Assembly: GCF_012847295.1 (NCBI RefSeq)
Contig: NZ_JABBDY010000003.1
Span: 310,001 to 374,000, forward strand
Direction: 5' to 3'
From: Microbacterium sp. MF43
Lineage (GTDB): Bacteria; Actinomycetota; Actinomycetes; Actinomycetales; Microbacteriaceae
Length of the DNA stretch: 64,000 bases
Shown: positions 1 to 8,984 of the stretch, one piece after another
Numbering within the stretch: position 1 is the first letter of the stretch
Layout: each line of letters begins with the position of its first letter
The notes under the pieces: generated by a model
Seen by the model: the letters and a program-made list of their open reading frames with translations, nothing else
Told to the model about the DNA's origin: nothing
Database searches by the model: none
Position numbers and translations under genes: made by a program

Positions 1-1
1 C

Positions 2-481
2 CGATCGAACGCACGCCGCGCGATGGAGCGCCTTCTCGGACTGCGCATCCTCCCGATCGTCAACGAGAACGACACGGTCGCCACGCACGAGATCCGCTTC
101 GGCGACAACGATCGGCTCGCCGCCCTCGTCGCGCAGCTCGTCGGCGCCGACGCCCTCGTTCTCCTGAGCGACATCGAGTGCCTGTACACCCGTCCCCCCG
201 GTGAGCCGGGCGCCGTCCCGATCAAGCGCGTCGCGTACGGAGACGACCTGCACGGGTTCGAGTTCGGCTCCGTCGTGGTGAACAGCGTCGGGACCGGCGG
301 GGCGGCGACCAAGGTCACGGCCGCGCGGCTCGCCGCGGCATCCGGGATCGGCGTTCTCGTGACGAGCGCCGACCTCGTCGACCAGGCGCTCAACGGCGAC
401 GACATCGGCACGTGGTTCCAGCCGAACCCCGAACCGGGGGCGCCGGTCGGGACCGGTCCGATCCGGACCGCCGCTCGATAA
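2..481 (+). CDS. proB: Glutamate 5-kinase, C-terminal part (window edge)
   Basis: Glutamate 5-kinase phosphorylates L-glutamate in the first step of proline synthesis in the cytoplasm. The reading frame is open from the left edge, so the N-terminus lies outside the window. The amino-acid-kinase signatures PIVNENDTV and [13 protein letters not shown] are present, followed by LLSDIECLY and a GTGGAATKV segment that fits the nucleotide and substrate site of the family. The protein ends soon after the kinase domain, so it lacks the C-terminal PUA domain of E. coli ProB. It is followed after nine bases by proA, the next enzyme of the pathway. Its TAA stop is also the start of a TAAACT hexamer that probably drives proA. 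Confidence 0.95.
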   Translation, partial: RSNARRAMERLLGLRILPIVNENDTVATHEIRFGDNDRLAALVAQLVGADALVLLSDIECLYTRPPGEPGAVPIKRVAYGDDLHGFEFGSVVVNSVGTGGAATKVTAARLAAASGIGVLVTSADLVDQALNGDDIGTWFQPNPEPGAPVGTGPIRTAAR

Positions 482-490
482 ACTGGGCGG

Positions 491-1750
491 ATGACCACGA
501 CGGCCACGACCGCGCGCGAGCGGATGATGCTCGCCAAGGAGGCCTCGCGCAGCATCGGTCTCCTCTCCGACGCCGAGAAGCGCGACGCCCTGCTCTCGAT
601 CGCATCCGCGCTCGAGGCGTCCGAGGCGGAGATCGTCGCCGCGAACACCGAGGACCTCGAACGCGGCCGCGCGACCGGCCTGTCGGAAGCACTTCAGGAT
701 CGCCTGCGCCTCGACGCCCCTCGCGTGGCGGCGCTGGCCACCGCGGTGCGCGAGATCGCGGCGCTGCCCGACCCGGTCGGCCGCGTCCTGGACGAGCGGA
801 CCCTCGCCAACGGCGTCGCACTGACGAAGGTCTCCGTTCCGTTCGGCGTCGTCGGCTCGATCTACGAGGCGCGCCCGAACGTGACCGTCGACATCGCCGC
901 GCTCGCCCTGCGCTCGGGGAACGCGGTGGTGCTCCGCGGCGGCTCGGCCGCCGAGAAGACGAACGGGGCCCTGGTTCGCGCGATGCGCGGTGCCCTCGCC
1001 GAGCGTGGGCTCGACCCCGAGGCGATCCAGACCGTCGACGACTTCGGACGCGACGGCGCCCGTGAGCTCATGCACGCGAGAGGCATCGTGGACGTGCTCG
1101 TGCCGCGCGGAAGCGCCCAGCTCATCGAGACGGTGGTGACCGAGTCGTCGGTTCCCGTCATCGAGACGGGCGCAGGGGTCGTGCACATCGTGCTCGACGA
1201 ATCCGCCCCCCTCGAGTGGGCGCGCGACATCGTCGTGAACGCCAAGACGCAGCGACCGAGCGTGTGCAACGCCGTCGAGACCGTGCTGGTGGTGGGGGAT
1301 GCCGCCGGCCGGCTCGTGCCGCCGGTCGTGGAGGCGCTGCGCGCGAATGGCGTCACGGTGCACGGTGACGAGGTCGTGGCCTCCCTGGCCGAAGGCGTGG
1401 TGCCGGCCACCGATGAGGACTGGGCGACCGAATATCTCAGTCTCGACGTCTCCATCCGTGCGGTCGACGACCTCGATGAGGCGCTCGCCCACATCCGTCG
1501 CTACTCGACCCACCACACCGAATCGATCATCACGCAGGACGCCGCACGGGCCGAGCGCTTCCTCGCCGAGGTCGACTCCGCCGTCGTGATGGCCAACACG
1601 TCCACGCGTTTCACCGACGGAGGCGAGTTCGGCTTCGGTGCAGAAGTCGGGATCTCCACGCAGAAGCTGCATGCACGCGGTCCGATGGGGCTGAGTGAGC
1701 TCACGAGCACGAAGTGGCTCGCGCGAGGCGTCGGGCAAGTCCGCGCGTGA
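491..1750 (+). CDS. proA: Gamma-glutamyl phosphate reductase (glutamate-5-semialdehyde dehydrogenase)
   Basis: ProA reduces glutamyl-5-phosphate to glutamate-5-semialdehyde with NADPH, the second step of proline synthesis. The 419 residues match the usual family length. The aldehyde-dehydrogenase-type catalytic cysteine is Cys259 in the segment QRPSVCNAVETVLV, and the family segments YEARPNVTVD, LRGGSAAEKTN and TDGGEFGFGAEVGISTQK are all present. It lies just downstream of proB. A TAAACT hexamer at 479-484 ends six bases before the ATG, so proA may be transcribed alone as a leaderless message as well as from any proB transcript. Confidence 0.97.
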   Translation: MTTTATTARERMMLAKEASRSIGLLSDAEKRDALLSIASALEASEAEIVAANTEDLERGRATGLSEALQDRLRLDAPRVAALATAVREIAALPDPVGRVLDERTLANGVALTKVSVPFGVVGSIYEARPNVTVDIAALALRSGNAVVLRGGSAAEKTNGALVRAMRGALAERGLDPEAIQTVDDFGRDGARELMHARGIVDVLVPRGSAQLIETVVTESSVPVIETGAGVVHIVLDESAPLEWARDIVVNAKTQRPSVCNAVETVLVVGDAAGRLVPPVVEALRANGVTVHGDEVVASLAEGVVPATDEDWATEYLSLDVSIRAVDDLDEALAHIRRYSTHHTESIITQDAARAERFLAEVDSAVVMANTSTRFTDGGEFGFGAEVGISTQKLHARGPMGLSELTSTKWLARGVGQVRA

Positions 1751-1800
1751 GCGCCTAAACTGAACACAGCACCGATGTTGGCGAACCGAACGGAGCCCGA

Positions 1801-2028
1801 ATGAACCTCGCCACGATTGTCGCCCTCGCTGCGGAGGAGTCCGAGCATCACGGCAACGTCGCTCTCGAGACCGTTCAGTACGGGATCATCGCCATCGTCG
1901 TCTTCGCGCTCCTGGCATTCGTGACGATGTCGTACCGCAACGTCGCGAATCGCCATGCGAACAAGGCCGAGGCGTATGCGCGCGCACACGCCAACGACGT
2001 CGTCCAGCATGCGGGGCACGGCCACTAG
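1801..2028 (+). CDS. Small single-pass membrane protein, function unknown
   Basis: This 75-residue protein has one predicted membrane segment at about residues 27-45 (YGIIAIVVFALLAFVTM), a short acidic and His-containing N-terminal stretch, and a basic, His-rich tail ending in HAGHGH. I do not recognise a named family. A TAAACT hexamer at 1756-1761 could be its -10 element, giving a 5' leader of roughly 30 bases. It ends nine bases before nadD, so the two are probably cotranscribed. The His-rich ends could bind metal, but that is only a guess from composition. Confidence 0.75.
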   Translation: MNLATIVALAAEESEHHGNVALETVQYGIIAIVVFALLAFVTMSYRNVANRHANKAEAYARAHANDVVQHAGHGH

Positions 2029-2037
2029 GCCGACTGC

Positions 2038-2634
2038 ATGTCGGTGACGGCCACCCCGAGGATCGGGGTCATGGGTGGGACATTCGATCCCATCCATCAC
2101 GGTCACCTTGTCGCCGCGAGCGAGGTCGCTCAATGGTTCGATCTCGACGAAGTGGTCTTCGTGCCGACGGGGCAGCCGTGGCACAAGGAAGACGTCTCGC
2201 CCAGTGAGCACCGCTATCTGATGACGGTCATCGCCACGGCATCCAACCCCCGTTTCACCGTGAGCCGCGTCGACATCGACCGTTCGGGACCCACCTACAC
2301 GATCGACACGCTTCGCGACCTGAAGGCCGAACGGCCCGGCGCCGAGCTGTACTTCATCACCGGCGCGGACGCCATAGCGCAAATTCTCAGTTGGAGGGAC
2401 CATGATGAGTTGTGGGACCTCGCCCATTTCGTCGCGGTCTCGCGCCCGGGGCATGTCCTGAGCACGGACGGACTGCCCAGTGAGGACGTGAGTCAGCTCG
2501 AAATCCCCGCTCTCGCCATCTCGTCGACGGACTGCCGTGACCGCGTGGAGCAAGGACACCCGGTGTGGTACCTCGTTCCCGACGGGGTCGTCCAATACAT
2601 TGCGAAGCACCATCTCTACCGGAGCAAGGAATGA
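2038..2634 (+). CDS. nadD: Nicotinate-nucleotide adenylyltransferase
   Basis: NadD transfers AMP from ATP to nicotinate mononucleotide to form deamido-NAD in NAD synthesis. The protein (198 residues) has the nucleotidyltransferase signature [11 protein letters not shown] near residues 14-24 and the C-terminal ISSTDCR motif that binds ATP phosphates. Internal landmarks such as [10 protein letters not shown] and FITGADA also fit NadD. The start ATG is ten bases after the stop of the small membrane protein. Its TGA stop overlaps the ATG of the next gene (ATGA), and rsfS lies two genes downstream; nadD next to rsfS is a common bacterial pairing. Confidence 0.96.
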   Translation: MSVTATPRIGVMGGTFDPIHHGHLVAASEVAQWFDLDEVVFVPTGQPWHKEDVSPSEHRYLMTVIATASNPRFTVSRVDIDRSGPTYTIDTLRDLKAERPGAELYFITGADAIAQILSWRDHDELWDLAHFVAVSRPGHVLSTDGLPSEDVSQLEIPALAISSTDCRDRVEQGHPVWYLVPDGVVQYIAKHHLYRSKE

Positions 2635-3743
2635 GCACACCCGAGCAGCCGGCGAATCCACCGCTGACACGCAAACAACTGCGTGAGATCCGAAACACCG
2701 GATCCACGCCGGTCATCACGCCCGAAGCCGCAGAGGCCGAGGCATCCGTCCCCGTGCCCGCCGCGCCCGCGGCGACGTCGAAGAAGGCCGCCGCCGGATC
2801 GGCAGTGAGCTCGACGCCGTGGCAGACCGCTCCGCCCGCGTCGTCGATCGCGGTCGCGCCCTTGCCGCGCCCCGCCGAGCCGGCGGTCGTGCCGCCGGCG
2901 CCCGTGGCCGACGCCACCGTCGACCTCGGTGCATCCCCCCTCACTCGGCGCCAGGCGCGTCAGCAGGAGCGGATCCGGACGGCATCCGTACCGGTCATCA
3001 CGCCCGAGGTCGCAGCCGCTCACTCGGCCTCGCTCACCCCCAGCCAGGCCGCCTCCACCCAGCTCCCGACGCTCACCCATACCGAGCCGGTCGGCCTGCA
3101 CAGCGGGATGCACGACCTCTTCGGGCTCGCGGCATCGACGTCGGCTCCCGTGAAGGAGGACGAGCCGTCGACGTCCGCGGATCGCGAGGACGCGTGGAGC
3201 GAGGTCCTCCCGGACGGCGAGACCGCCGACGCCGCAGAGGATGAGCGCGACCGCGTGGTCAACCCCCTCTTCGGCGCAGGAGTGCTGTCGGGCGAGACCC
3301 CGCAGGCGGAACTGCCGCCATCGTTCGACCAGTTGCTCGCTCGCAGCACCGGCGCCGTGTCCATGCCGAATGCGCTGATCCTGTCTCAGGCGCCCGAAGG
3401 TGCGCCGATCTCCGCGCCGCTCGGAGCCGCCGGAGAAGTGCTCGTCACAGGCACGCTCAACCTGCCCGAGGGTCTTGGTTCGACCGGGCACGCCCATGGG
3501 ACAGCCGACGGCAAGGAGGTCGACGCGACGCTCGTCGACGGGGAACTGCCCGCCCACTCGTCACCGACGCCGATCGCCGCGAGCGCGGCGATCAGCACGG
3601 TCAAGACGGCCGGCGAGGTCATCAGGCCGCCGGCACCCGAAAAGGGCAGCAAGCTCATGCTGACCCTGGCGATCACGGCGGGCGCCCTCGCGCTTGCGCT
3701 GGTCGGCGTCCTCATCCTCGCCTTCGTGACAGGAGCGCTGTGA
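2631..3743 (+). CDS. Low-complexity membrane-anchored protein with duplicated PLTR...PVITPE motif
   Basis: This 370-residue protein is rich in Ala, Pro, Ser and Thr, with one predicted membrane segment at the very C-terminus (about residues 343-368, [19 protein letters not shown]). A short motif occurs twice: residues 11-32 begin [11 protein letters not shown] and end TPVITPE, and residues 103-126 begin [11 protein letters not shown] and end VPVITPE. The start at 2631 overlaps the nadD stop (ATGA), which favours it over an upstream in-frame start inside nadD. It lies between nadD and rsfS, so it is cotranscribed with housekeeping genes. The layout suggests a long cytoplasmic disordered region tethered to the membrane. 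I do not recognise a function. Confidence 0.8.
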   Translation: MSTPEQPANPPLTRKQLREIRNTGSTPVITPEAAEAEASVPVPAAPAATSKKAAAGSAVSSTPWQTAPPASSIAVAPLPRPAEPAVVPPAPVADATVDLGASPLTRRQARQQERIRTASVPVITPEVAAAHSASLTPSQAASTQLPTLTHTEPVGLHSGMHDLFGLAASTSAPVKEDEPSTSADREDAWSEVLPDGETADAAEDERDRVVNPLFGAGVLSGETPQAELPPSFDQLLARSTGAVSMPNALILSQAPEGAPISAPLGAAGEVLVTGTLNLPEGLGSTGHAHGTADGKEVDATLVDGELPAHSSPTPIAASAAISTVKTAGEVIRPPAPEKGSKLMLTLAITAGALALALVGVLILAFVTGAL

Positions 3744-4120
3744 TGACAGTGTCCGATCAGTCCCACGACATGCTGCGAATCGCCGCGGTCGCTGCCGACG
3801 CCAAGGGCGGCGAGGACCTCATCGCGCTGGATGTCTCGCAGCCTCTTCCTCTCGTCGACATCTTCCTTCTCGTCACGGGTCGCAGCGAGCGAAACGTCGC
3901 AGCGATCGCCGACGAGATCGAAGACAAGCTCATCGAGGCGGGCCACAAGCGACTCCGTCGCGAAGGGCGGCAGGAGGCGCGCTGGGTGCTCCTCGACTTC
4001 GGCGACCTCGTCGTTCACGTCTTCCACGAGCAGGAGCGCGTGTACTACGGCCTCGAGCGCCTGTGGAAGGACTGCCCGGTTGTTCCGATCGAGCTGCCGG
4101 CGGCCGCTCCGGCCGAGTAG
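3743..4120 (+). CDS. rsfS: Ribosomal silencing factor
   Basis: RsfS (Iojap/DUF143 family) binds ribosomal protein uL14 and blocks joining of the ribosomal subunits when nutrients are short. The 125-residue protein carries the typical segments DIFLLVTGRSERNV, GRQEARWVLLDFGDLVVHVF and YYGLERLW. The start overlaps the preceding stop (TGATG). A GTG three bases earlier is an alternative start adding one residue. It is probably translationally coupled to the upstream membrane protein and closes the nadD operon before tRNA-Ala. Confidence 0.95.
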   Translation: MTVSDQSHDMLRIAAVAADAKGGEDLIALDVSQPLPLVDIFLLVTGRSERNVAAIADEIEDKLIEAGHKRLRREGRQEARWVLLDFGDLVVHVFHEQERVYYGLERLWKDCPVVPIELPAAAPAE

Positions 4121-4154
4121 GCGGCGGTGGTTCGGAGCATCGTTCGAGGTGTTG

Positions 4155-4160
4155 TAAGCT
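4155..4160 (+). promoter_or_regulatory. -10 hexamer for tRNA-Ala
   Basis: TAAGCT fits the TANNNT pattern seen throughout this window and lies 31 bases before the mature 5' end of the tRNA, leaving a short leader to be removed by RNase P. No convincing -35 element was seen. Confidence 0.45.
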
Positions 4161-4191
4161 GGTCTGGTTGCCCCGACGGGCAGCCGAACGA

Positions 4192-4267
4192 GGGCCTGTG
4201 GCGCAGCTGGTAGCGCACCTGCATGGCATGCAGGGGGTCAGGGGTTCGAGTCCCCTCAGGTCCACCA
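4192..4267 (+). tRNA. tRNA-Ala (anticodon GGC)
   Basis: A full cloverleaf can be drawn. The acceptor GGGCCTG pairs with CAGGTCC with one G-U pair. The D arm starts GCGCAGCTGG, the anticodon stem is CCTGC/GCAGG around the loop ATGGCAT (anticodon GGC), and the T arm is GGGGTTCGAGTCCCC-like. The discriminator is A at 4264 and the CCA end is encoded at 4265-4267. It reads GCC, a very common codon in this genome. Confidence 0.95.
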
Positions 4268-4274
4268 CCGCATG

Positions 4275-4302
4275 AAATGCCCCCGGTCTTCCGGGGGCAT
4301 TT
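4275..4302 (+). terminator. Hairpin terminator after tRNA-Ala
   Basis: A perfect 12-bp inverted repeat, AAATGCCCCCGG and CCGGGGGCATTT around a TCTT loop, starts seven bases after the tRNA. Its A/T ends make it work in either direction. From here to the next start at 4489 I see no other feature. Confidence 0.85.
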
Positions 4303-4488
4303 CCTGTTACGCATCGGCGATGCTCCGGCGCGCTATTCGCTGTCCGGCCTCGAGGCACTCGCCCCGGCGCGGGCGGGGCCCAGGCCACGGGAGCGTCTGA
4401 CGCCCGAGGCTCACCGCACACCACGACGCGCAGGTCGTTGACCGCACGCGACGCGCGGGAGACTCTAGGGGGAACCCTGGAGGCCCCC

Positions 4489-4965
4489 ATGACCGATGTG
4501 ACCCCGTTCCTGTGGTTCGACGACGGCGCCGAAGCCGCGATCGCGTTCTACACCGAACTCATCCCCGACTCGTCCATCGTGTCGCTCGGGCGATACCCCG
4601 ACGATGTACCGGCGATGGGCGGCAAGGTGATGCACGCGCATTTCCGGCTCGCAGGACGGGACTACTACGCGATGGATGCCGGTCCGCAGTTCCCGTTCAC
4701 AGAGGCGATCTCGCTGTACGTGGCCTGCTCCGACCAGTCCGAGGTGGATCGCTATTGGGATGCGCTCACGGCCGGCGGCGGACAGGAGCAGCCCTGCGGC
4801 TGGCTCAAGGACCGCTGGGGTGTCTCATGGCAGATCATTCCGGACCGGCTCATCGAGCTCATCAGGCATCCCGATCCCGACACCGCCCACCGGGCGGTGC
4901 AGGCGATGCTCGCCATGCACAAGATCGACATCGCCGCGCTCGAAGCGGCCGCAACGGGCGAGTGA
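4489..4965 (+). CDS. VOC-superfamily protein, PhnB-like
   Basis: This 158-residue protein has the fold signature of the glyoxalase/VOC superfamily, PhnB-like branch. The opening TPFLWFDDGAEAAIAFYTELIPDSSI, the middle FTEAISLYVACSDQ and the closing GWLKDRWGVSWQIIPDRL are characteristic. Such proteins are small metal-dependent or metal-free enzymes of mostly unknown substrate, so none is assigned. The ATG at 4489 is preceded by GGAGG at 4479-4483 with good spacing, which is why it is preferred over an in-frame start at 4438. The stop overlaps the GTG of the next gene (GTGA), so the two are translationally coupled. Confidence 0.85.
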   Translation: MTDVTPFLWFDDGAEAAIAFYTELIPDSSIVSLGRYPDDVPAMGGKVMHAHFRLAGRDYYAMDAGPQFPFTEAISLYVACSDQSEVDRYWDALTAGGGQEQPCGWLKDRWGVSWQIIPDRLIELIRHPDPDTAHRAVQAMLAMHKIDIAALEAAATGE

Positions 4966-6101
4966 CGCGCTTCGGACGGGTGGTGGCGGCCGGATGCCTC
5001 GCCCTCGCGGCGGTCGCGGCATCCGCCTGCACGCCCACTGATGTGCAGCGGACGGTGCCGTCCGCGGTCGCGCCGACGCCGGGCCCGTCGTCGAGACCGG
5101 CCGCCACAGGCCTGTGGCATCCCGACGGTGCGCCGGGCACGCTCGCGCAGGGCCTCGCCTCTCCCTGGTCGGTGGTCGCCGTGGACGGCGGGGCGCTCCT
5201 CTCGCAGCGAGATGACGGCGCGATCCTCGAACTCGCTCCGACAGGCCGGGTGCGCACGGTCGGGGCGGTGCCGGGCGTCGTCTCGGGCGGTGAATCGGGC
5301 CTGCACGGGCTCGCCGTGCTGGTGGACGGGCCGGAGTCGTGGCTGTACGCGTATCACGGCGCACAGGACGATAACCGAGTGGTGCGGATGCCGCTGCGCG
5401 GCCAGCCCGGCGCGCGGACGATCGGCGACGTGGAGGTCGTCTTCTCCGGCATCCCACGGGCGAACACGCACAACGGAGGGCGCCTCGCCTTCGGCCCCGA
5501 CGGATACCTCTACGTCGCCACGGGCGACGCGCGCGACACGGACAGCGCTCAGGACCCGCACGCGCTCGGCGGCAAGATCCTGCGTCTCACGCCCGACGGG
5601 GAGGCGGCACCCGGCAATCCGTTCGACGGGCCGGTGTGGTCCCTGGGGCATCGGAACGTGCAAGGCCTCGCGTGGACCGCCGACGGGACTCTGTGGGCGA
5701 GCGAGTTCGGACAGGACACCTGGGACGAGCTCAACCGCATCGAGGCCGGCGGCAACTACGGCTGGCCGGTCGTCGAGGGGCCGGACGACCGCGAGGGGAT
5801 GATCGGCCCCGTCGCCTGGTGGCCGACCGATGAGGCGAGCCCGAGTGGCATCGCGGCCATCGGCGACACGGTGTTCATCGCCGGACTCCGCGGCGAACGA
5901 CTGTGGGTCGTCGACACCGCCGGCGGCGAGCTCGCGGGCGAGCCCTTCGCCGTCCTGGCGGGGGAGCAGGGCCGACTGCGCGACGTGGTCGCGGCACCGG
6001 ACGGCGCGCTGTGGATCCTGACGAGCAACACCGACGGAAGGGGCGACCCGCGCCCCGAGGACGATCTGCTGCTTCAGCTGCGCGTGACCCCGGCGACATG
6101 A
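4962..6101 (+). CDS. PQQ-type sugar dehydrogenase-like lipoprotein
   Basis: This 379-residue secreted lipoprotein resembles soluble aldose sugar dehydrogenases of the GdhB/YliI beta-propeller family. A signal peptide ends in the lipobox ASAC with Cys23 as lipid anchor. The propeller begins GLASPWSVVAVDGG and carries the diagnostic segments GGESGLHGLAVL, THNGGRLAFGPDGYLYV and VWSLGHRNVQGLAW, plus EFGQDTWDELNRIEAGGNYGWP. Family members oxidise sugars using pyrroloquinoline quinone, but many actinobacterial ones have no known substrate and no PQQ synthesis genes are seen here. The GTG start overlaps the stop of the VOC gene. Confidence 0.85.
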   Translation: MTRFGRVVAAGCLALAAVAASACTPTDVQRTVPSAVAPTPGPSSRPAATGLWHPDGAPGTLAQGLASPWSVVAVDGGALLSQRDDGAILELAPTGRVRTVGAVPGVVSGGESGLHGLAVLVDGPESWLYAYHGAQDDNRVVRMPLRGQPGARTIGDVEVVFSGIPRANTHNGGRLAFGPDGYLYVATGDARDTDSAQDPHALGGKILRLTPDGEAAPGNPFDGPVWSLGHRNVQGLAWTADGTLWASEFGQDTWDELNRIEAGGNYGWPVVEGPDDREGMIGPVAWWPTDEASPSGIAAIGDTVFIAGLRGERLWVVDTAGGELAGEPFAVLAGEQGRLRDVVAAPDGALWILTSNTDGRGDPRPEDDLLLQLRVTPAT

Positions 6102-6146
6102 GGGTCGGAGCGGCCGCCGACGACACGGCGACGCTACGGTGAGACC

Positions 6147-7232
6147 GTGAGTTCGCAGCCACGGTGCCCGCACTGCCGCCACTTCGTCTACCTCGACACC
6201 CTGAGGTGCCCGAACTGCGAGGCCGAGCTCGGGTATCACATCGTCACGCGGCAGTTCTACGGCGTGCGCCATGGTCGGGTGCAGATCGACGACAAGATCT
6301 GGTACACCTGCTCGAATCGCGACTGGGACTGCAACTGGCTCGTCCGCGAGGACGCACCCGCCGGCAGATGCTTCTCGTGTCGGCTCACGCGGCGTCGACC
6401 GGAGGCGGATGACACCGTGGCCCTCGAGAAGCTCGCGAAGACCGAGGAGGCCAAGCGCCGTCTCCTGCTGCAGCTCGGCGACCTCGGACTCCCGATCGTT
6501 CCGTGGGACGTGCGCTCCGGCGGTCTCGGATTCGATCTGATCTCGAGCCTGAGCGACGGCAAGCCGGTGATGATCGGGCACGCGGGCGGCATCATCACGA
6601 TCGATCTCGCGGAGAGTCTCGACGACCGTCGCGAAGCACTGCGCGTGCGTCTGGGTGAGCCCTATCGCACGATCCTCGGGCATCTTCGGCACGAGGTGGG
6701 GCACTACTACCAGGGTGTCCTGATGACGGACGACGAGACGTGGGCGCGGTGTCGCGCGCTCTTCGGCGACGAGAGGGCCAGCTACAAGGAAGCGCTGTCT
6801 CGCCACTACAAGATCGGGGCGCCCGCCGACTGGCATGAGAGCTTCATCTCCGAGTACGCCACCATGCACCCGTGGGAGGACTTCGCCGAGACCTTCGCGC
6901 ACTATCTCCACATCACCGGCACCCTCCAGACCGCGGCGGTTCTCGGCATCCGACTCGACGCGGAGATGACCAACCTGCGCGATACCGACGTCGTACCGCT
7001 GGACTCGTACCACGACGAGCCGATCCAGCGCCTGCTGAGCGATTGGGAGTGGATGTCGCAGGCTTTCAATCGGATCAATCGCGCGATGGGCTTCGGCGAT
7101 CTGTACCCGTTCACGATCGCCGGCCCCGTGCGCCACAAGCTGGAGTTCGTCCACGAGGTGATCACGCGCGCCCCGCTCACCGTCGAGGAGCAGGTCGCGA
7201 TCGCCTTTGCGGCCGATACGGAGCGAGCATGA
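6147..7232 (+). CDS. Zinc-ribbon putative metallopeptidase (COG4307-like)
   Basis: This 361-residue protein starts with a zinc ribbon (Cys7, Cys10, Cys21, Cys24) followed by a second set of cysteines between residues 55 and 78. The second half contains HEVGH at 182-186, a zincin HExxH site, and HPWEDFAETFAHYLH at about 241-255, which offers a third ligand. This fits the 'putative zinc-binding metallopeptidase' family, whose substrate is unknown. A TACGGT hexamer ends six bases before the GTG start, so the message is probably leaderless. The stop overlaps the ATG of the AidB-like gene, so the two products are probably made together. Confidence 0.85.
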   Translation: MSSQPRCPHCRHFVYLDTLRCPNCEAELGYHIVTRQFYGVRHGRVQIDDKIWYTCSNRDWDCNWLVREDAPAGRCFSCRLTRRRPEADDTVALEKLAKTEEAKRRLLLQLGDLGLPIVPWDVRSGGLGFDLISSLSDGKPVMIGHAGGIITIDLAESLDDRREALRVRLGEPYRTILGHLRHEVGHYYQGVLMTDDETWARCRALFGDERASYKEALSRHYKIGAPADWHESFISEYATMHPWEDFAETFAHYLHITGTLQTAAVLGIRLDAEMTNLRDTDVVPLDSYHDEPIQRLLSDWEWMSQAFNRINRAMGFGDLYPFTIAGPVRHKLEFVHEVITRAPLTVEEQVAIAFAADTERA

Positions 7233-8908
7233 CCGCGTTCTCGCGCGGTCAGCGCGTGATCGGCGCCGCGACCCATTACGTCGAGAACCAGCCTCCCTGG
7301 CGCGTGGACGTTGACGAGTTCTCCTCCAACGCCCCGCTCGTGGGCGCCCTCGACCGCTTCGGAGCCGGGTGGGCGACGCCTGCGCTGGGGGAGGTCGGCG
7401 CCCTCGTCGGATCGGGCGACTTCCAGCGCGACGCGGACCTCGCGAACGCACATACCCCCGTTCTGCACACCCACGATCGATGGGGCTTCCGACTGGACGA
7501 GGTGGAGTACGACCCGTCGTATCACCGTGTGATCTCCGCCGCCGTCGCGCACGGTGCGCACACGTCCGCGTGGGCCGATCCGAGGCCCGGGGCGCACGTC
7601 GCCCGCGCGGCCTCCTTCATGCTCTTCGCGCAGGTCGAGCCCGGTCACGCCTGCCCCGTCTCGATGACGCACGCGGCCGTCGCGTCCGTGCAGGGGTCGC
7701 CGTGGGTCGCCGACGAGTGGCTTCCCCGGCTGTACGCGCGATCCTACGAGCCGCGCCTGCTGCCCGCGGAGCCGAAGCCCAGTGCGCTCGTCGGCATGGC
7801 GATGACCGAGAAGCAGGGCGGATCCGACGTCCGCGCGGGCACGACGACGGGCGTCTCCATGGGCGGGCACGCATACCAGTTGACCGGACACAAGTGGTTC
7901 TGCTCGGCGCCGATGTCGGATGCCTTCCTCGTTCTCGCCCACACCCGCAGCGGCGGCACGGAGGAGGGGCTGTCATGCCTGTTCGTGCCGCGGATCCTGC
8001 CTCACGGGACGCGCAATGTCTTCCGGCTGCAGAGACTCAAGGACAAGCTCGGGAACAGGTCGAACGCCTCGGGAGAGGTCGAGTTCGACGGAACCGTCGG
8101 ATTCGTGCTCGGCGAACCCGGACACGGGGTGCGCACCATCATCGAGATGGTCCAGCGCACGCGGCTGGACTGCGTTCTGGGGACGGCGGCCGGGATGCGG
8201 CAGTCCCTCGCCGAGGCGCTCTGGCACACCCGCAACCGGCGCGCCTTCGGTGCCGTGCTCGTGGATCAGCCCGCGATGACGGCGGTGCTGGCCGACCTCG
8301 CGCTCGAATACGAGGCGGCCATGCTGACGGGGCTGCGGCTCGCCCAGCTGTTCGAGGCCGAGGCATCCGATTCCGACATCGCCCTGCGCCGGCTCGCCAC
8401 CCCGGTCTCGAAGTACTGGGTGTGCAAGCGCGGGCCGCATCACGCGTACGAGGCGCTCGAGTGCCTGGGCGGCAACGGCTACACCGAGGCTTTTCCTCTC
8501 GCGCGGCGCTATCGCGAGCAGCCCGTCATGGCGATCTGGGAGGGGTCGGGCAACGTGATCGCCCTCGATGTCCTGCGGGCGCTCACCCGCGACCCGGCGT
8601 CCGCCGAGGCCTTCGCGAGCGAACTGGCCACCGCTGCGGGTGCCTCGGCGATTCTCGACGGCCACGTCACGCGCACCCTCGCGCTCCTCGCGGAGGTGCA
8701 GGGCGCGGACCTCCCACAGGCGCAGGCGCAGGTCCGGCGCCTGTGCGAGGCGCTGGCTCTCGCGTTCCAGGCCTCGCTGATGCTGCGCCATGCCCCGTCA
8801 CGCGACGCCGAGGCCTTCATCGCGGCGCGGCTGGGCGAGGACCGCGCGTGGCAGTACGGCGTGTTGCCGACGGGGACGGATGCCGCCGCCATCGTCGCCC
8901 GGCACTGA
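7229..8908 (+). CDS. AidB-like acyl-CoA dehydrogenase family protein
   Basis: This 559-residue flavoprotein belongs to the AidB branch of acyl-CoA dehydrogenases; E. coli AidB has 541 residues. Signatures include MTEKQGGSDVRAGTT in the FAD-binding middle domain, LTGHKWFCSAPMSDAFLVLA, ECLGGNGYTEAFPLARRYRE and MAIWEGSGNVIALDVLRAL near the C-terminus. E. coli AidB is induced by alkylating agents and binds DNA, yet its reaction is not settled; other members act on branched acyl-CoAs. The ATG overlaps the stop of the metallopeptidase gene (ATGA). A DNA-glycosylase-like gene and an SRAP gene follow within 4 kb. Confidence 0.88.
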   Translation: MTAFSRGQRVIGAATHYVENQPPWRVDVDEFSSNAPLVGALDRFGAGWATPALGEVGALVGSGDFQRDADLANAHTPVLHTHDRWGFRLDEVEYDPSYHRVISAAVAHGAHTSAWADPRPGAHVARAASFMLFAQVEPGHACPVSMTHAAVASVQGSPWVADEWLPRLYARSYEPRLLPAEPKPSALVGMAMTEKQGGSDVRAGTTTGVSMGGHAYQLTGHKWFCSAPMSDAFLVLAHTRSGGTEEGLSCLFVPRILPHGTRNVFRLQRLKDKLGNRSNASGEVEFDGTVGFVLGEPGHGVRTIIEMVQRTRLDCVLGTAAGMRQSLAEALWHTRNRRAFGAVLVDQPAMTAVLADLALEYEAAMLTGLRLAQLFEAEASDSDIALRRLATPVSKYWVCKRGPHHAYEALECLGGNGYTEAFPLARRYREQPVMAIWEGSGNVIALDVLRALTRDPASAEAFASELATAAGASAILDGHVTRTLALLAEVQGADLPQAQAQVRRLCEALALAFQASLMLRHAPSRDAEAFIAARLGEDRAWQYGVLPTGTDAAAIVARH

Positions 8909-8984
8909 GGACCGCGCCGGGAATCCGCTGGGAGGGAACCCCGGCGGGCGTGTCCATACGAGGCGTGCCGCCTAGGCTGTCGGG

